Shown: positions 43,091 to 53,200 of the stretch, in pieces
Numbering within the stretch: position 1 is the stretch's first letter
Layout: every line of letters starts with the position of its first letter
DNA from: Undibacterium cyanobacteriorum
Lineage (GTDB): Bacteria > Pseudomonadota > Gammaproteobacteria > Burkholderiales > Burkholderiaceae_D
Length of the DNA stretch: 64,000 nucleotides
Assembly (NCBI RefSeq): GCF_031326225.1
Contig: NZ_CP133720.1
Coordinates: forward strand, 4,092,001-4,156,000
Direction of reading: 5' to 3'
Notes under the pieces: generated by a model
What the model was told of the DNA's origin: nothing
Database searches by the model: none
The model's input: the letters and a program-made list of their open reading frames with translations, nothing else
Program-made: the position numbers and the translations under genes

Positions 43091-43807
43091 ATGACCACAA
43101 CTAACCAACCACGCCACGCCCTCGTACTGTTCAGCGGTGGCCAAGATTCTACAACTTGCCTCGCGTGGGCCTTACAACATTTCGAGCACGTCGAAACTAT
43201 TGGCTTTCACTACGGTCAACGCCATGCCATCGAATTGGAGATGCGACCGCAATTGCTCCAAAAAATTCGTACCATTTCTCCCGAATGGAATCAACGTTTA
43301 GGGCAAGACCATATGCTCGATTTGGGTATCATTTCACAGCTCTCACAAACTGCGATGACATCAGAAATCGCTATTCAAATGCAAGAGAATGGCCTACCGA
43401 ATACCTTCGTGCCTGGTCGCAATTTGATGTTCATGCTGAGCGCAGCAACACTCGCTTACCGCCGCAATTTGAATGTTTTGGTAGGCGGTATGTGCGAGAC
43501 TGACTTCTCTGGTTATCCAGATTGCCGCGACGACAGCATGAAAGCGCTACAAGTGGCGATCAATCTCGGGCTCGATACGCGGTATCGCATTGAGACACCT
43601 TTAATGTGGATCGATAAAGCAGGCACTTGGAAGTTGGCGGAACAATTGGGCGGCCAAGCTTTGGTAGATTTAGTTCGTGAAGACACTCACACCTGCTATC
43701 TGGGCCAACGCGGTGAAATGCATGAATGGGGACATGGTTGTGGCACCTGTCCCGCTTGCGAACTACGTGCCAACGGCTATCAAACTTACGCCAAAAATCG
43801 TCGGTAA
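43091..43807 (+). CDS. queC: 7-cyano-7-deazaguanine synthase QueC
   Basis: QueC converts 7-carboxy-7-deazaguanine to preQ0 in queuosine synthesis. The start at 43091 (MTTTNQPRHALVLFSGGQDST) gives 238 residues; an earlier ATG at 43064 adds nine atypical residues. The ATP pyrophosphatase loop SGGQDSTT is near residue 14, FVPGRNLMFM in the middle, and the zinc-binding cysteines in CGHGCGTCPACELR-like order near the C-terminus. No preQ1 riboswitch could be seen in the 112 bases upstream. Confidence 0.96.
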   Translation: MTTTNQPRHALVLFSGGQDSTTCLAWALQHFEHVETIGFHYGQRHAIELEMRPQLLQKIRTISPEWNQRLGQDHMLDLGIISQLSQTAMTSEIAIQMQENGLPNTFVPGRNLMFMLSAATLAYRRNLNVLVGGMCETDFSGYPDCRDDSMKALQVAINLGLDTRYRIETPLMWIDKAGTWKLAEQLGGQALVDLVREDTHTCYLGQRGEMHEWGHGCGTCPACELRANGYQTYAKNRR

Positions 43808-43834
43808 GAATAGATCGCTACCGATCAAACGTAC

Positions 43835-43874
43835 AAAAAAGCCATGCGATCAATCAGCATGGCTTTTCTTTTTT
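43835..43874. terminator. Bidirectional terminator after queC
   Basis: A 7-base stem (GCCATGC with GCATGGC) with a 9-base loop is preceded by six A and followed by TTTTCTTTTTT. It serves queC and the converging EAL-domain gene. Confidence 0.88.
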
Positions 43875-43905
43875 GGCCTTACTTCAAGTCATGGTCATTG
43901 ACTGC

Positions 43906-46131
43906 TTACTTCCATTCACCCAACCAAGCGCCAATAGCGTTTTCCATCATCGGTCGCGCAATTAAGAATCCTTGTCCTTCATCGCAATGCATCCGCAATA
44001 AAGCATCATAATGTGCTTGCGTCTCTATCCCTTCAGCGATCACTTTCAAGCCGAGTTTCTTGCCGAGTTGAGTGATCAATTCGGCGATTCTCGGTCCACC
44101 TTGACTATCAATCTGATTGACAAAGGCACGATCAATTTTCAGACGATCGACAGGGAGCTTATCGAGGTAACTGAGGGATGAGAAGCCTGTGCCGAAATCA
44201 TCGATCGCAATCTGGATCCCTAAAGATTTCATCTTATCTAAAGTTTCTTCAAAATCCGCCGCACCACTCATGGTGACCGACTCAGTGATCTCCAATTCTA
44301 AGTAATGAGGATCAAGCCCACTATCCCGCAATGCACTCTCGACCAATTTCATAAAGTCTGGTTGGCGGAATTGAATCGCGGAGACATTGACGCCAATGCG
44401 GTCAAGCTTGTGTCCATCATCGAGCAGCTGCCGCATCGTGAAACAAGAAGTACGCAACACCCATGCACCAAGACTGATAATCAAACCAGAATGTTCCGCC
44501 AAGGGGATAAACTCGGTTGGCGAAATCATCTTTCCTTCGTCGGTGCGCCAACGTAGCAAAGCCTCAAATCCGACCACGCGGCGCGTGGCCAACTCAATTT
44601 GGGGCTGGTACATCAAGTAGAGTCGTTCTGCATCAAAAGCTTTGTGCAAATGCTGCATTAGCATCGCGCGCTCACGGATTTCCACGCCCATTTCGCGCGT
44701 AAAGATCGTATATGAACCACGCTGGAAACCCTTGGTACGTTTGAGGGCGATGCTGGCATCCTTCAAGACATCGGCACCCGTTTGCTGATTGTGATCGAGC
44801 GCGACGATCCCCATCGACATGGAAACATTGTGAGCCGTATCATCAATCACAAAGGGATCATGGAACAGCGCTTGTAAGGCCTCGGGCCGTAGGATTTTCT
44901 CATCACCCAGCAAGCCAAACACGTCACCACCAACACGAGCTAAGAAGACAGAACCGCCAAGACTTTGCTGCAGGCGATTTGCCACTGAGCGTAATAGGAG
45001 ATCGCCATATCGATGTCCTAACACATCATTGATTTCCGCAAAATCATCAATGTCGATCAACACCACCGTTTGGCGTGCGATATCTTCATTGATGGCTTTA
45101 CCAATTTGCTCGATGAACTTCAAGCGATTCGGCAACAATAACAACTGGTCGCGGAAAGCGTAATTCTTAAGTTGACTGACCAATCCTAGATTGTCTAGGC
45201 AAACCCCAATGTTGGCGCAAAATACTTCCAACAGTTGATGATCGATATCCGACAGGGCGTAAGGAAGTTCGATAAATGCTGCGATGGCACGTCTTCCTCG
45301 TCCCGAGAAATATAAGGTCATATTGTTTTCTTCAAACAATGATGACTTTTCGGTCAAAGCGCGACGTAGTGCATCGCGAATGATAGGGTTGTCGATCTCC
45401 TCAACCGGGCGATTCATAAGGTTCTTATAATGGCCCGCCGAGGCAATAACGCTGTAACGAAAGTTTCCATCAAACTGACCACTTTCGTCCGATTGGGCGC
45501 ACAGCAGTCCTTCTGATGGCACGCCGCACAAGGCAGCGATTTGCGTGATCACACCTGATGCAAAACCTTGTATTCCGTCTTGCATCGAGAATGCCGCGCT
45601 TGAAGTAATAATTTGGTGTAGGCCGCGCCGACTCGCTTCTATCGTACGTAGTTGGTCATACGAACGAATAGCAGCTGTCAACGCGGTTAACAACTTCTTT
45701 CGAGTGAGCTCGTTCTTGGTTTTGTAATCGTTGATGTCGTAATCGCGAATCGCGTCTTCCTCAGGCGCATATCCGGGTTGTCCAGTGCGTAAGATAATGC
45801 GAGTGTCTCGCCATTTCAAATCATCACGAATAAATGCGACCAAGTCCAAACCGGCATGTTCGGTCTCCATCACGACATCGAGTAAGACGACCGCGATATC
45901 AGACTCCACCACAAAACGTTCGTGGGTCTCTGCTTTGGAATACGTGTGAATAAACTCGAGGCGGCGATTAAGGATTTTGACATCGAGTAGGGAAAATTCA
46001 GTCGCTCGATGAACGTCTTCGTCATCATCGACGATCGCTATTTTCCAAGTTCGCTGTGAAATATTCGCCAAAGACTGCGAATCAAGATCCTCTTCAATCA
46101 GGATCTCGTCATCGTCAAGATGATCTGACAT
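43906..46131 (-). CDS. REC-DUF3369-GGDEF(degenerate)-EAL signalling protein, likely phosphodiesterase
   Basis: This 741-residue soluble protein has a receiver domain (IAIVDDDEDVHRA; phosphoacceptor in VVLLDVVME) at about residues 29-160, a DUF3369 sensor at about 170-320, a GGDEF-family domain at about 335-480, and an EAL domain from about 495. The cyclase motif is GGDVF at 401-405, lacking the catalytic glutamate, so synthesis of cyclic di-GMP is unlikely. The EAL motif at 523-525 (GFEALLRW), ELEITES and DDFGTGFSSLSYL are intact, so hydrolysis of cyclic di-GMP is likely. The receiver suggests control by a kinase not seen nearby. Confidence 0.93.
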   Translation of the reverse strand: MSDHLDDDEILIEEDLDSQSLANISQRTWKIAIVDDDEDVHRATEFSLLDVKILNRRLEFIHTYSKAETHERFVVESDIAVVLLDVVMETEHAGLDLVAFIRDDLKWRDTRIILRTGQPGYAPEEDAIRDYDINDYKTKNELTRKKLLTALTAAIRSYDQLRTIEASRRGLHQIITSSAAFSMQDGIQGFASGVITQIAALCGVPSEGLLCAQSDESGQFDGNFRYSVIASAGHYKNLMNRPVEEIDNPIIRDALRRALTEKSSLFEENNMTLYFSGRGRRAIAAFIELPYALSDIDHQLLEVFCANIGVCLDNLGLVSQLKNYAFRDQLLLLPNRLKFIEQIGKAINEDIARQTVVLIDIDDFAEINDVLGHRYGDLLLRSVANRLQQSLGGSVFLARVGGDVFGLLGDEKILRPEALQALFHDPFVIDDTAHNVSMSMGIVALDHNQQTGADVLKDASIALKRTKGFQRGSYTIFTREMGVEIRERAMLMQHLHKAFDAERLYLMYQPQIELATRRVVGFEALLRWRTDEGKMISPTEFIPLAEHSGLIISLGAWVLRTSCFTMRQLLDDGHKLDRIGVNVSAIQFRQPDFMKLVESALRDSGLDPHYLELEITESVTMSGAADFEETLDKMKSLGIQIAIDDFGTGFSSLSYLDKLPVDRLKIDRAFVNQIDSQGGPRIAELITQLGKKLGLKVIAEGIETQAHYDALLRMHCDEGQGFLIARPMMENAIGAWLGEWK

Positions 46132-46382
46132 GCCGCCCCCATTTCATGTGGAAACTCACGTCATTGCGAAGAGTAAAGCAGCAGCGCTGGCGCAGCGCGA
46201 AAAATAAAAACAATACCGTTCTACAACAAAGCCTACTCCATTACGCCAGCGTCTTATCTTGCAAATCTTGTGAGCTTTTTCTTTCAGTATATCGCAAGGT
46301 AATTGCTTCGCAACAATTTATCAGCGGGAATCGAAGAAGCATATCGAGAAGACAAGCACGGTAAGCAACACTCGCCGTCGAA

Positions 46383-47660
46383 TTAGGAATAGCGTCGCCA
46401 CGCCTCCCACCCGAGACCCGTACCAATACTGCCAAAAGCATCGCCTTGGACCTGTTTCGCCTGCGGAAAAAGTGTTGCCAATTTCTGACGCAAACCTTGA
46501 ACGCCGCTCGCTCCACCCGTGAAATAGATCGTATCAATTTGACTAGCTTGCACAAGCGCTAATGCAAGGCAAGCTTCGACCGAAGCGACGATTTGCGACA
46601 CCAAATGGTGCAATGCCTGCGCGAGCTCGCCCTCTTGAATAATGCGTTGCAAATGATCCCGCTGTTCATTGGGGAGAATAAGTCGGTCCAAACTCACGTG
46701 GGTTTCGGTGTGTGTACTTAAATCGATTTTGGCGGTTTCAGCCTGCATCGCTAACCAATGTCCATCGCGCCTCTCAATCAAGCGCAATAAACGCTGGCAC
46801 GCCAAACGTAAGTCTGGCGTATCAATGTCATGCTGAAGATCTTGTAGTTCGCGAATGACCTTCTGCGAATACACTTGATTAATGGTGTGCCAGGTCGACA
46901 AGCTGAAGTAATTTGTATTCGGCATATCACCACCATTGGCGAGCTTGCCTCCATAACCCAGAACCGGCATCAAACAGGAAAGGCTGAGTGCCTTGTCAAA
47001 ATCCGTTCCGCCAATGTGTACGCCGGTATTGCTGAGCACATCGTCTTTACGTTCTAAGCGATGATGTCCTTGCGGCGATAAACGTACTACAGAAAAATCT
47101 GATGTTCCGCCGCCGATATCCACCACTAACACCAATTCTTCGCTTTGCAGGCGCGACTCATAATCGAGCGCGGCAGCAATCGGCTCAAATTGAAAACTCA
47201 ATTCTTTGAATCCACACGCCATCGCTGCTGCTTGCAAGCTATCTTGTGCCGCCTGATCGGCTTTCGCATCATCATCGACAAAATGCACAGGACGACCTAA
47301 CACTGCGTATTCGAAGACTTGCTGTAGATTTTTTTGCGCACGTAACTTCAGCTGCATAAGGTACTGTTGCAGAAGATCCTTATAGGCCAAGCGCCGGCCC
47401 ATCACTTCAGTATGTCCCTCAAATAGTGCGGTACCCAATAAGCTTTTCATAGAGCGCATCAAACGCCCTTCGTAGCCATCCAAGTAATCCGTCAAAGCGG
47501 CCCGTCCAACACTCATCTCGTCCAGATCTGCATTGAAGAAAATCACGGAAGGTAGCGTGTGTTTGTCTTCTTCCAGTTGAGCTAAACGGACCGTTTGATC
47601 ACGATAAGCTGCGACCGTTGAGTTTGAAGTTCCGAAGTCAATTCCACACGCATTTTGCAT
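46383..47660 (-). CDS. yegD: Hsp70 family chaperone-like protein, YegD type
   Basis: The start at 47660 (MQNACGIDFGTSNST) is preferred, with an AGGTG ribosome site; it gives 425 residues. The protein has only the actin-like ATPase half of Hsp70: phosphate 1 loop CGIDFGTSNSTVA, phosphate 2 VVDIGGGTSDFSVV, and the adenosine loop IYFTGGASGVQGLR. The substrate-binding half is absent, as in E. coli YegD. A peptide-unfolding role is not established. It stands alone between two gaps. Confidence 0.9.
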   Translation of the reverse strand: MQNACGIDFGTSNSTVAAYRDQTVRLAQLEEDKHTLPSVIFFNADLDEMSVGRAALTDYLDGYEGRLMRSMKSLLGTALFEGHTEVMGRRLAYKDLLQQYLMQLKLRAQKNLQQVFEYAVLGRPVHFVDDDAKADQAAQDSLQAAAMACGFKELSFQFEPIAAALDYESRLQSEELVLVVDIGGGTSDFSVVRLSPQGHHRLERKDDVLSNTGVHIGGTDFDKALSLSCLMPVLGYGGKLANGGDMPNTNYFSLSTWHTINQVYSQKVIRELQDLQHDIDTPDLRLACQRLLRLIERRDGHWLAMQAETAKIDLSTHTETHVSLDRLILPNEQRDHLQRIIQEGELAQALHHLVSQIVASVEACLALALVQASQIDTIYFTGGASGVQGLRQKLATLFPQAKQVQGDAFGSIGTGLGWEAWRRYS

Positions 47661-48026
47661 CTTGCACCTAAGCTTTCTCGCGTTCAAACGAGCGATCATT
47701 TAAAGAAGGGCGAGATCTTACGCGATCTCCTTCGGAAGAGCGATGCCAACAAACCAAAAGTCCACTTTATTTTGTCACTCTCAGCATTCTTTCACTCCCA
47801 CGGATGACGGAACAACAAGGGCGCTGGCTCAACGCGCTCTGCATTAGCCTAGGAAAATGACCCCAGCATGACGATTCGACTAATTTGCCCTAGCTCAAAT
47901 CAAAAATGATTGGCACCCGATGCAATTTGCCATTTTCGGCTATGCTTATGCGTCTAATGCAAACTTTGGCAATTTGTTTCCGATCGATTCGAATTGCATT
48001 GCTATACCCAACTAAAGGATGTTGAC
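47661..48026. other. Intergenic region between yegD and gshA
   Basis: This 366-base divergent region holds no convincing gene. It must contain the promoters of yegD and gshA. I saw no strong hairpin or repeat. An AAAGGA ribosome site at about 48014-48019 belongs to gshA. Confidence 0.5.
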
Positions 48027-49637
48027 TTGAATAACACTCATAGCGCCACTGCAGAAGTGCGCCGACAACTGATCAGCTCCCCTCAAAACCTCGCCTTACT
48101 GGGGCGAGGCTTACGCGGTATCGAACGTGAAACCTTGCGCGTTGACGCTCAGGGCCAACTCAAGCTAACGCCCCACCCACTGGCACTTGGTTCGGCACTC
48201 ACACATCCTTATATTACGACGGATTATTCGGAATCTCTGTTGGAATTCATTACTCCAGCGAAGCACGACATTGCAGAAGCCTTACAAGATCTCGATCACA
48301 TCCATCGTTTTGCTTACACCAAGCTGGGCGACGAAATGTTGTGGAATCAGTCCATGCCCTGCGAATTACCCGAAGAAGCACAAATCCCGATTGCCTGGTA
48401 CGGTCAGTCCCACATCGGCATGATCAAACATGTGTACCGTCGCGGCCTCGCACTGCGGTATGGCAAAAGCATGCAATGCATTGCGGGTATCCACTATAAC
48501 TATTCTTTGTCAGAAGACTTGTGGAAGCTCTTCAAACAACAAGATGGCGCTAGCACCAGTGACAAAGATTATCAGTCCGAAAGCTACATTGCACTGATTC
48601 GTAACTTTCATCGTTACAGTTGGCTTTTGATGTATTTGTTTGGCGCCTCCCCTGCTCTGTCCAAGAGTTTTCTGCGTGGACGTCAGCATCAATTAGAAAC
48701 CCTCTCTGCTGACACTTTGTATTTGCCATACGCCACCAGTCTTCGTATGAGTGATCTCGGCTATCAAAACAATGTGCAAGATGGTCTGGTACCTCCTTAC
48801 AACAATTTGATGGAGTACATGCGTAGTCTCTCACGGGCGGTACGCAAACCGCACCCACCTTACGAACAACTGGGGGTGAAGAAAGACGGTGAGTGGGTGC
48901 AAATCAATGCCAATGTGCTGCAAATCGAAAACGAGTTTTACGCGACCATCCGCCCAAAACGCGTGATCAATAGCGGCGAACGTCCTGTCGAAGCTTTGTG
49001 CGCACGCGGGGTCCAATACATTGAAGTTCGTTGTATGGATGTCGATCCGTTTGAAAATCTTGGTATTAGCCTAGAGACCGCACGCTTCCTTGATGCTTTC
49101 TTACTGTTTTGCGCGATTGAAGACAGCCCCTTGACCAACAACGAGGAAGGGCAAGAAAACCTCAACAACTTCGCCAACACCGTGAAATACGGTCGCAAGC
49201 CAGGTTTATCTTTATCGAAGCATGGTCAGGCGATTGAATTGAAACAATGGGGCATAGAACTGATCGAACGTATTCGCCCTTACGCCGATTTGCTTGACAC
49301 CCAAGCGCAGAACGCGCAACACCGTGATAGCCTAGAACAACAGTTGGCCAAGCTAAACGATGCATCTTTGACGCCATCGGCAAAAGTCTTGCTGGCGATT
49401 GAGGTAACGGGTAACTCGTACCCTCGTTTTGCGCTCGAGCAAAGCATGAAGATTGCACAAACCTTGAGAGATCAAGCGCCGTCGGATGAAGTGATAGCGA
49501 ACTACGAAAAGCTTGCGCAAACATCGTTGCAAGAGCAAGCGCGCATGGAAGCAACACAAGTTGGTTCATTTGACGATTTTATCGAAAACTATCGTTCCCG
49601 TACCTCCAGCCAAATTTGTTGCGACGAAGCAAACTAA
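48027..49637 (+). CDS. gshA: Glutamate-cysteine ligase
   Basis: GshA joins glutamate and cysteine, the first and rate-setting step of glutathione synthesis. The protein is the gammaproteobacterial type 1 enzyme: GIERETLRVDAQGQL, ITTDYSESLLEFITP, WNQSMPC, IAGIHYNYS, and RCMDVDPFENLG. I place the start at a TTG at 48027 (536 residues) because AAAGGA lies eight bases upstream; another TTG at 47994 has no ribosome site. Non-ATG starts often lower output, which would suit a feedback-controlled enzyme. Confidence 0.95.
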   Translation: MNNTHSATAEVRRQLISSPQNLALLGRGLRGIERETLRVDAQGQLKLTPHPLALGSALTHPYITTDYSESLLEFITPAKHDIAEALQDLDHIHRFAYTKLGDEMLWNQSMPCELPEEAQIPIAWYGQSHIGMIKHVYRRGLALRYGKSMQCIAGIHYNYSLSEDLWKLFKQQDGASTSDKDYQSESYIALIRNFHRYSWLLMYLFGASPALSKSFLRGRQHQLETLSADTLYLPYATSLRMSDLGYQNNVQDGLVPPYNNLMEYMRSLSRAVRKPHPPYEQLGVKKDGEWVQINANVLQIENEFYATIRPKRVINSGERPVEALCARGVQYIEVRCMDVDPFENLGISLETARFLDAFLLFCAIEDSPLTNNEEGQENLNNFANTVKYGRKPGLSLSKHGQAIELKQWGIELIERIRPYADLLDTQAQNAQHRDSLEQQLAKLNDASLTPSAKVLLAIEVTGNSYPRFALEQSMKIAQTLRDQAPSDEVIANYEKLAQTSLQEQARMEATQVGSFDDFIENYRSRTSSQICCDEAN

Positions 49638-50214
49638 GCAAATCCAAAAATGATTGCCCTCATACACCATCAGTGTGAGGGCGATACCTCCTTCATCTCC
49701 CTGCCGATTTTAAGCCTCGATTGATTTTAGCTTCGCTGTCGTTGCCGTGATCAATTCCGCTAGCCTACACCGCTCTCCCCCACTCAAACTTGATCCAATA
49801 CCAGTCGCATATGAAGGCTAAGGTCACTGAAAGATCTACCCCACTCATTTACACGGACTAGCGAATACCTGTTAGCGAAGTTTGATATCGAAGAAATAAT
49901 ATTTTTTCAACACATACCTTATGGTCTACTTTTCCTTAAAAACTGGGGAGCCTTGTTGTTTCGTGGACTTAAATTGATCTAAATTAAACAAAACTAAAAT
50001 ACACTTACGCCTATCGTCACAGGATTGGCGACAGGGCGCGCATTCCATACCGAAACTACGGGTACTGCGGCACCCTTCCTCAATCTATGAGCGCACCCAG
50101 TTAGGGCAAAATTTCTCGCAATCCCCTGCAGAAACTTGCCGACAACCGCCATTTTCAAATTCTGTTTCAACCGAAGCTTTCCGAGCGATCGGTGTTGATA
50201 GATTCGAGTCCATT
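49638..50214. other. Intergenic region between gshA and the autotransporter
   Basis: This 577-base gap holds no convincing gene. A hairpin at 49656-49682 (GCCCTCA with TGAGGGC plus three more pairs) lies just after gshA and may end it, though no T run follows. An AT-rich block at 49900-50000 carries TTGATC (49974-49979) and TAAAAT (49995-50000), a weak promoter candidate with a short 15-base spacing. The 200-base stretch after it looks like a long untranslated leader; I could not match it to a known riboswitch. Confidence 0.5.
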
Positions 50215-53200
50215 ATGAAAACGCTTCCGACTACAACGACATTTTCACATCGCCATCTCTGCTTATCGATCTGGCTAATGAGCAAGCTGTATGACTATGT
50301 AATCCATAAGCGGCGTCGCGCATGGAATGCATTCTTGCTGTGCTTCGCTTCCAGCATTGCTGTTGCCGCGGTCGTTAATGATACGTCACTGCCCCCAGAT
50401 ACCATCATTAATGTCAGCGCACAGCAAGGCGTGAATTTTAGTCAGAGCTTTAAAGGTATAGGGACAACCGACAATATCTACACCTTGACCGAGGCCCTGC
50501 CCGCAGGGCTTACCGCAACCACCGTTCCTGGTGCGCCGCCGTCATCTAGCAATCATTCACTGGTGATTTCTGGAACACCGACTGTCGCAGGCACCTTTCT
50601 CATCCCAGTGCGGATTACCGCGACTAGTGCATCCACTGACACCGCTGGCGGTGTATTTACTTACTCGACTTCGATCAATTTTACGATCAGTGCGGGCCCA
50701 CCGACGGTGCAAAACCAAAGCGTTAACATCAGCCAAGACAGTACCAGCAACACGATCTCGCTCACTACTACGGGCGATATCTATCAAATACAAATCGCCT
50801 CGGCCCCAACGCATGGCGCAGCGACGACCAGCGGAACCGATCTCATCTACACCCCGACTGCGGGCTATTACGGAAGCGACAGCATTTCCGTGCTAGCTAT
50901 CGGTCCCACTGGTACGTCGGCTGTCGCCACCATCAGCATTAATGTACAAGCGACCGCCCCATCCATCGTGGTGTCGCCGGTTTCAGTATTTGCCAACACA
51001 AGCAATAACATTATCGCCCTCACCCTCACCGGCGTCGTCAATAATTTGGTGCTCGAGACAGCGCCAGCACACGGCACGGCAAGCATCAGCGGTACACAAG
51101 TTCTCTACACGCCGACCGTAGGATATGTTGGCAACGATAGCCTGACCTTAAAAGCCCAAGGCCCCGGTGGTGATTCACGTTCAACACCCGTGGCGATCAC
51201 CGTCAATGCCCCACCTCCGGTGAGTGTGGATTATGCGGTCACAGTCAGCGCCAACTCGAACAGCAACACCATCCATCCACCAATTACGGGCACCTATACG
51301 TCCTTGGCCGTTGATTCAGGACCATCAAACGGCTCCGTGGTGGTTTCGGGAAAAGATCTAATATATACACCAACACCGGGCTTTAGCGGCTCAGATAGCA
51401 TCAAGTTCAAAGCCATCGCCACCGCGAGCAATTCAAACGTTTCAACTCTGAGCATTACGGTCTTGCCACCCGCGCCAAGTATCACTGGCACCAGCGTCAC
51501 GGTTCCAGGGAACTCAAGTAATTTCATTATCAATTCCACCGTGACCGGACTTGCCACCAGTTTAACCATCGCTAGCCCAAGTTCACATGGCACTGTCACC
51601 GTGAGTGGGATGCATTTTGAATACACACCAAATGCTTCCTATGCGGGCTCTGATTCATTCACTGCTTATGCCAGCGGTCCGGGTGGAAACTCCAGCACGG
51701 TCACGTTTAGTGTCACCGTTCAGCCGATTGCGCCCAGCACGAGCAATATGTCACTGACGGTCGCCGCAAATTCCAGCAACAACTTAGTCGTGATTCCTAT
51801 CGTCGGAGTCGCAAGCTCAAGTACAGTCAGTATCGCGCCTTCACATGGAACGGTCGCAGGTTCAGGACTCAATTTCAGTTACACACCGAATGCCGGCTAT
51901 GACGGCAATGATAGCTTTTCATATATCGTCGTCGGTCCTGGTGGTAGCTCAGCCGCGGCGACCGCTAGCATTGTTGTACTTCCACCCGCTCCAACTGCCA
52001 GCAACTCCGCGCTGACGGTTGCAGGCAACAGTGTCGATAATCCGGTCAATCTCAGTACCAACGGCAATGTCACCGGCATCACCATCGTGACCGCACCAAG
52101 TCATGGTTCAGCCCGGGTCAGCGGCACCAATGTGTTTTACACGCCAAGCGCCGCATACAGTGGAAGCGATTCATTAATGTATGTTGCCACCGGACCAGGT
52201 GGCAGCTCGTCCAACGCGAGCGTCTCCATCACGGTGCAAGCAATTCCACCAAGTATGAGCGGTGCCAGCCTGAATGTGCCAGGCAATAGTTCAAATTTTG
52301 AGATCACCCCAAGCATCACGGGCAATGCAACGGGATTGACCGTGGTCAGCGCACCGACACATGGCACTGTGACTACCAGCGGTTTGCAATTCCAATATAC
52401 CCCGACCAGCAATTACTCTGGAGCTGATTTCTTCACTGCCTACGCACGTGGTCCCGGTGGAAACTCGAGCACCGTGACGTTTAGTTTGACGGTCCTGCCG
52501 ATCGCCCCGAGCACCAGCAATACCTCGGTAACGGTAATCGCCAATTCGACGAATAATGCCATTACGATTCCGGTGGTAGGCAGTGCGACTGGCATCACAA
52601 TTAGCACCGCAGCATTGCACGGTACGGTGCAAGTATCGGGGCTGAGCCTGACATATACGCCGACCACCGGCTATGACGGAAACGATAGTTTCAGCTATTA
52701 CCTTGTCGGCCCTGGCGGGAACTCAAATACAGCAAGCGCGAGTATCACCGTGCAGGCTTTACCACCGGTCGCAAGTAACTCCAGTTTCAATGTGGCCTAT
52801 AACAGTAACGACAATCAAGTGCCACTTTCGGTGACGGGTAACTTCGCCAGCGTCAACCTCATTAGCGCACCAAGCCACGGCTATCTCAGAGTAAGTGGCG
52901 CATCAGTTTTTTACACCCCTACCGTTGAATTTAGCGGCAACGATAGCTTTACCTATACTGCAACGGGTCCAGGTGGCACTTCAAGTCAAGCAGCCAGTGT
53001 CTCCCTCACGGTCGCGACACCTGCACTGACGATGAATGGTGCCACCGTCAGTGTGCCGGGGAACGCCAGTAATTTTGTAATCACCCCCACCATTATCGGT
53101 AACCCAAATGGTTTAAGCATTGTCACGCCAGCAGCGCATGGTACTGTCATCAGCAATGGGCTACACTTCGAATACACACCTACCGCCAATTACTCTGGAA

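Noticed and set aside
47700..47993. Search for tRNA or small RNA genes in the larger gaps
   Set aside because: No TTCGAAT-type T loop with paired arms or CCA end was seen here or in the other gaps of the window.
50001..50214. Cyclic-di-GMP riboswitch before the autotransporter
   Set aside because: The leader has some GC-rich paired segments but none of the conserved GEMM core could be recognised.
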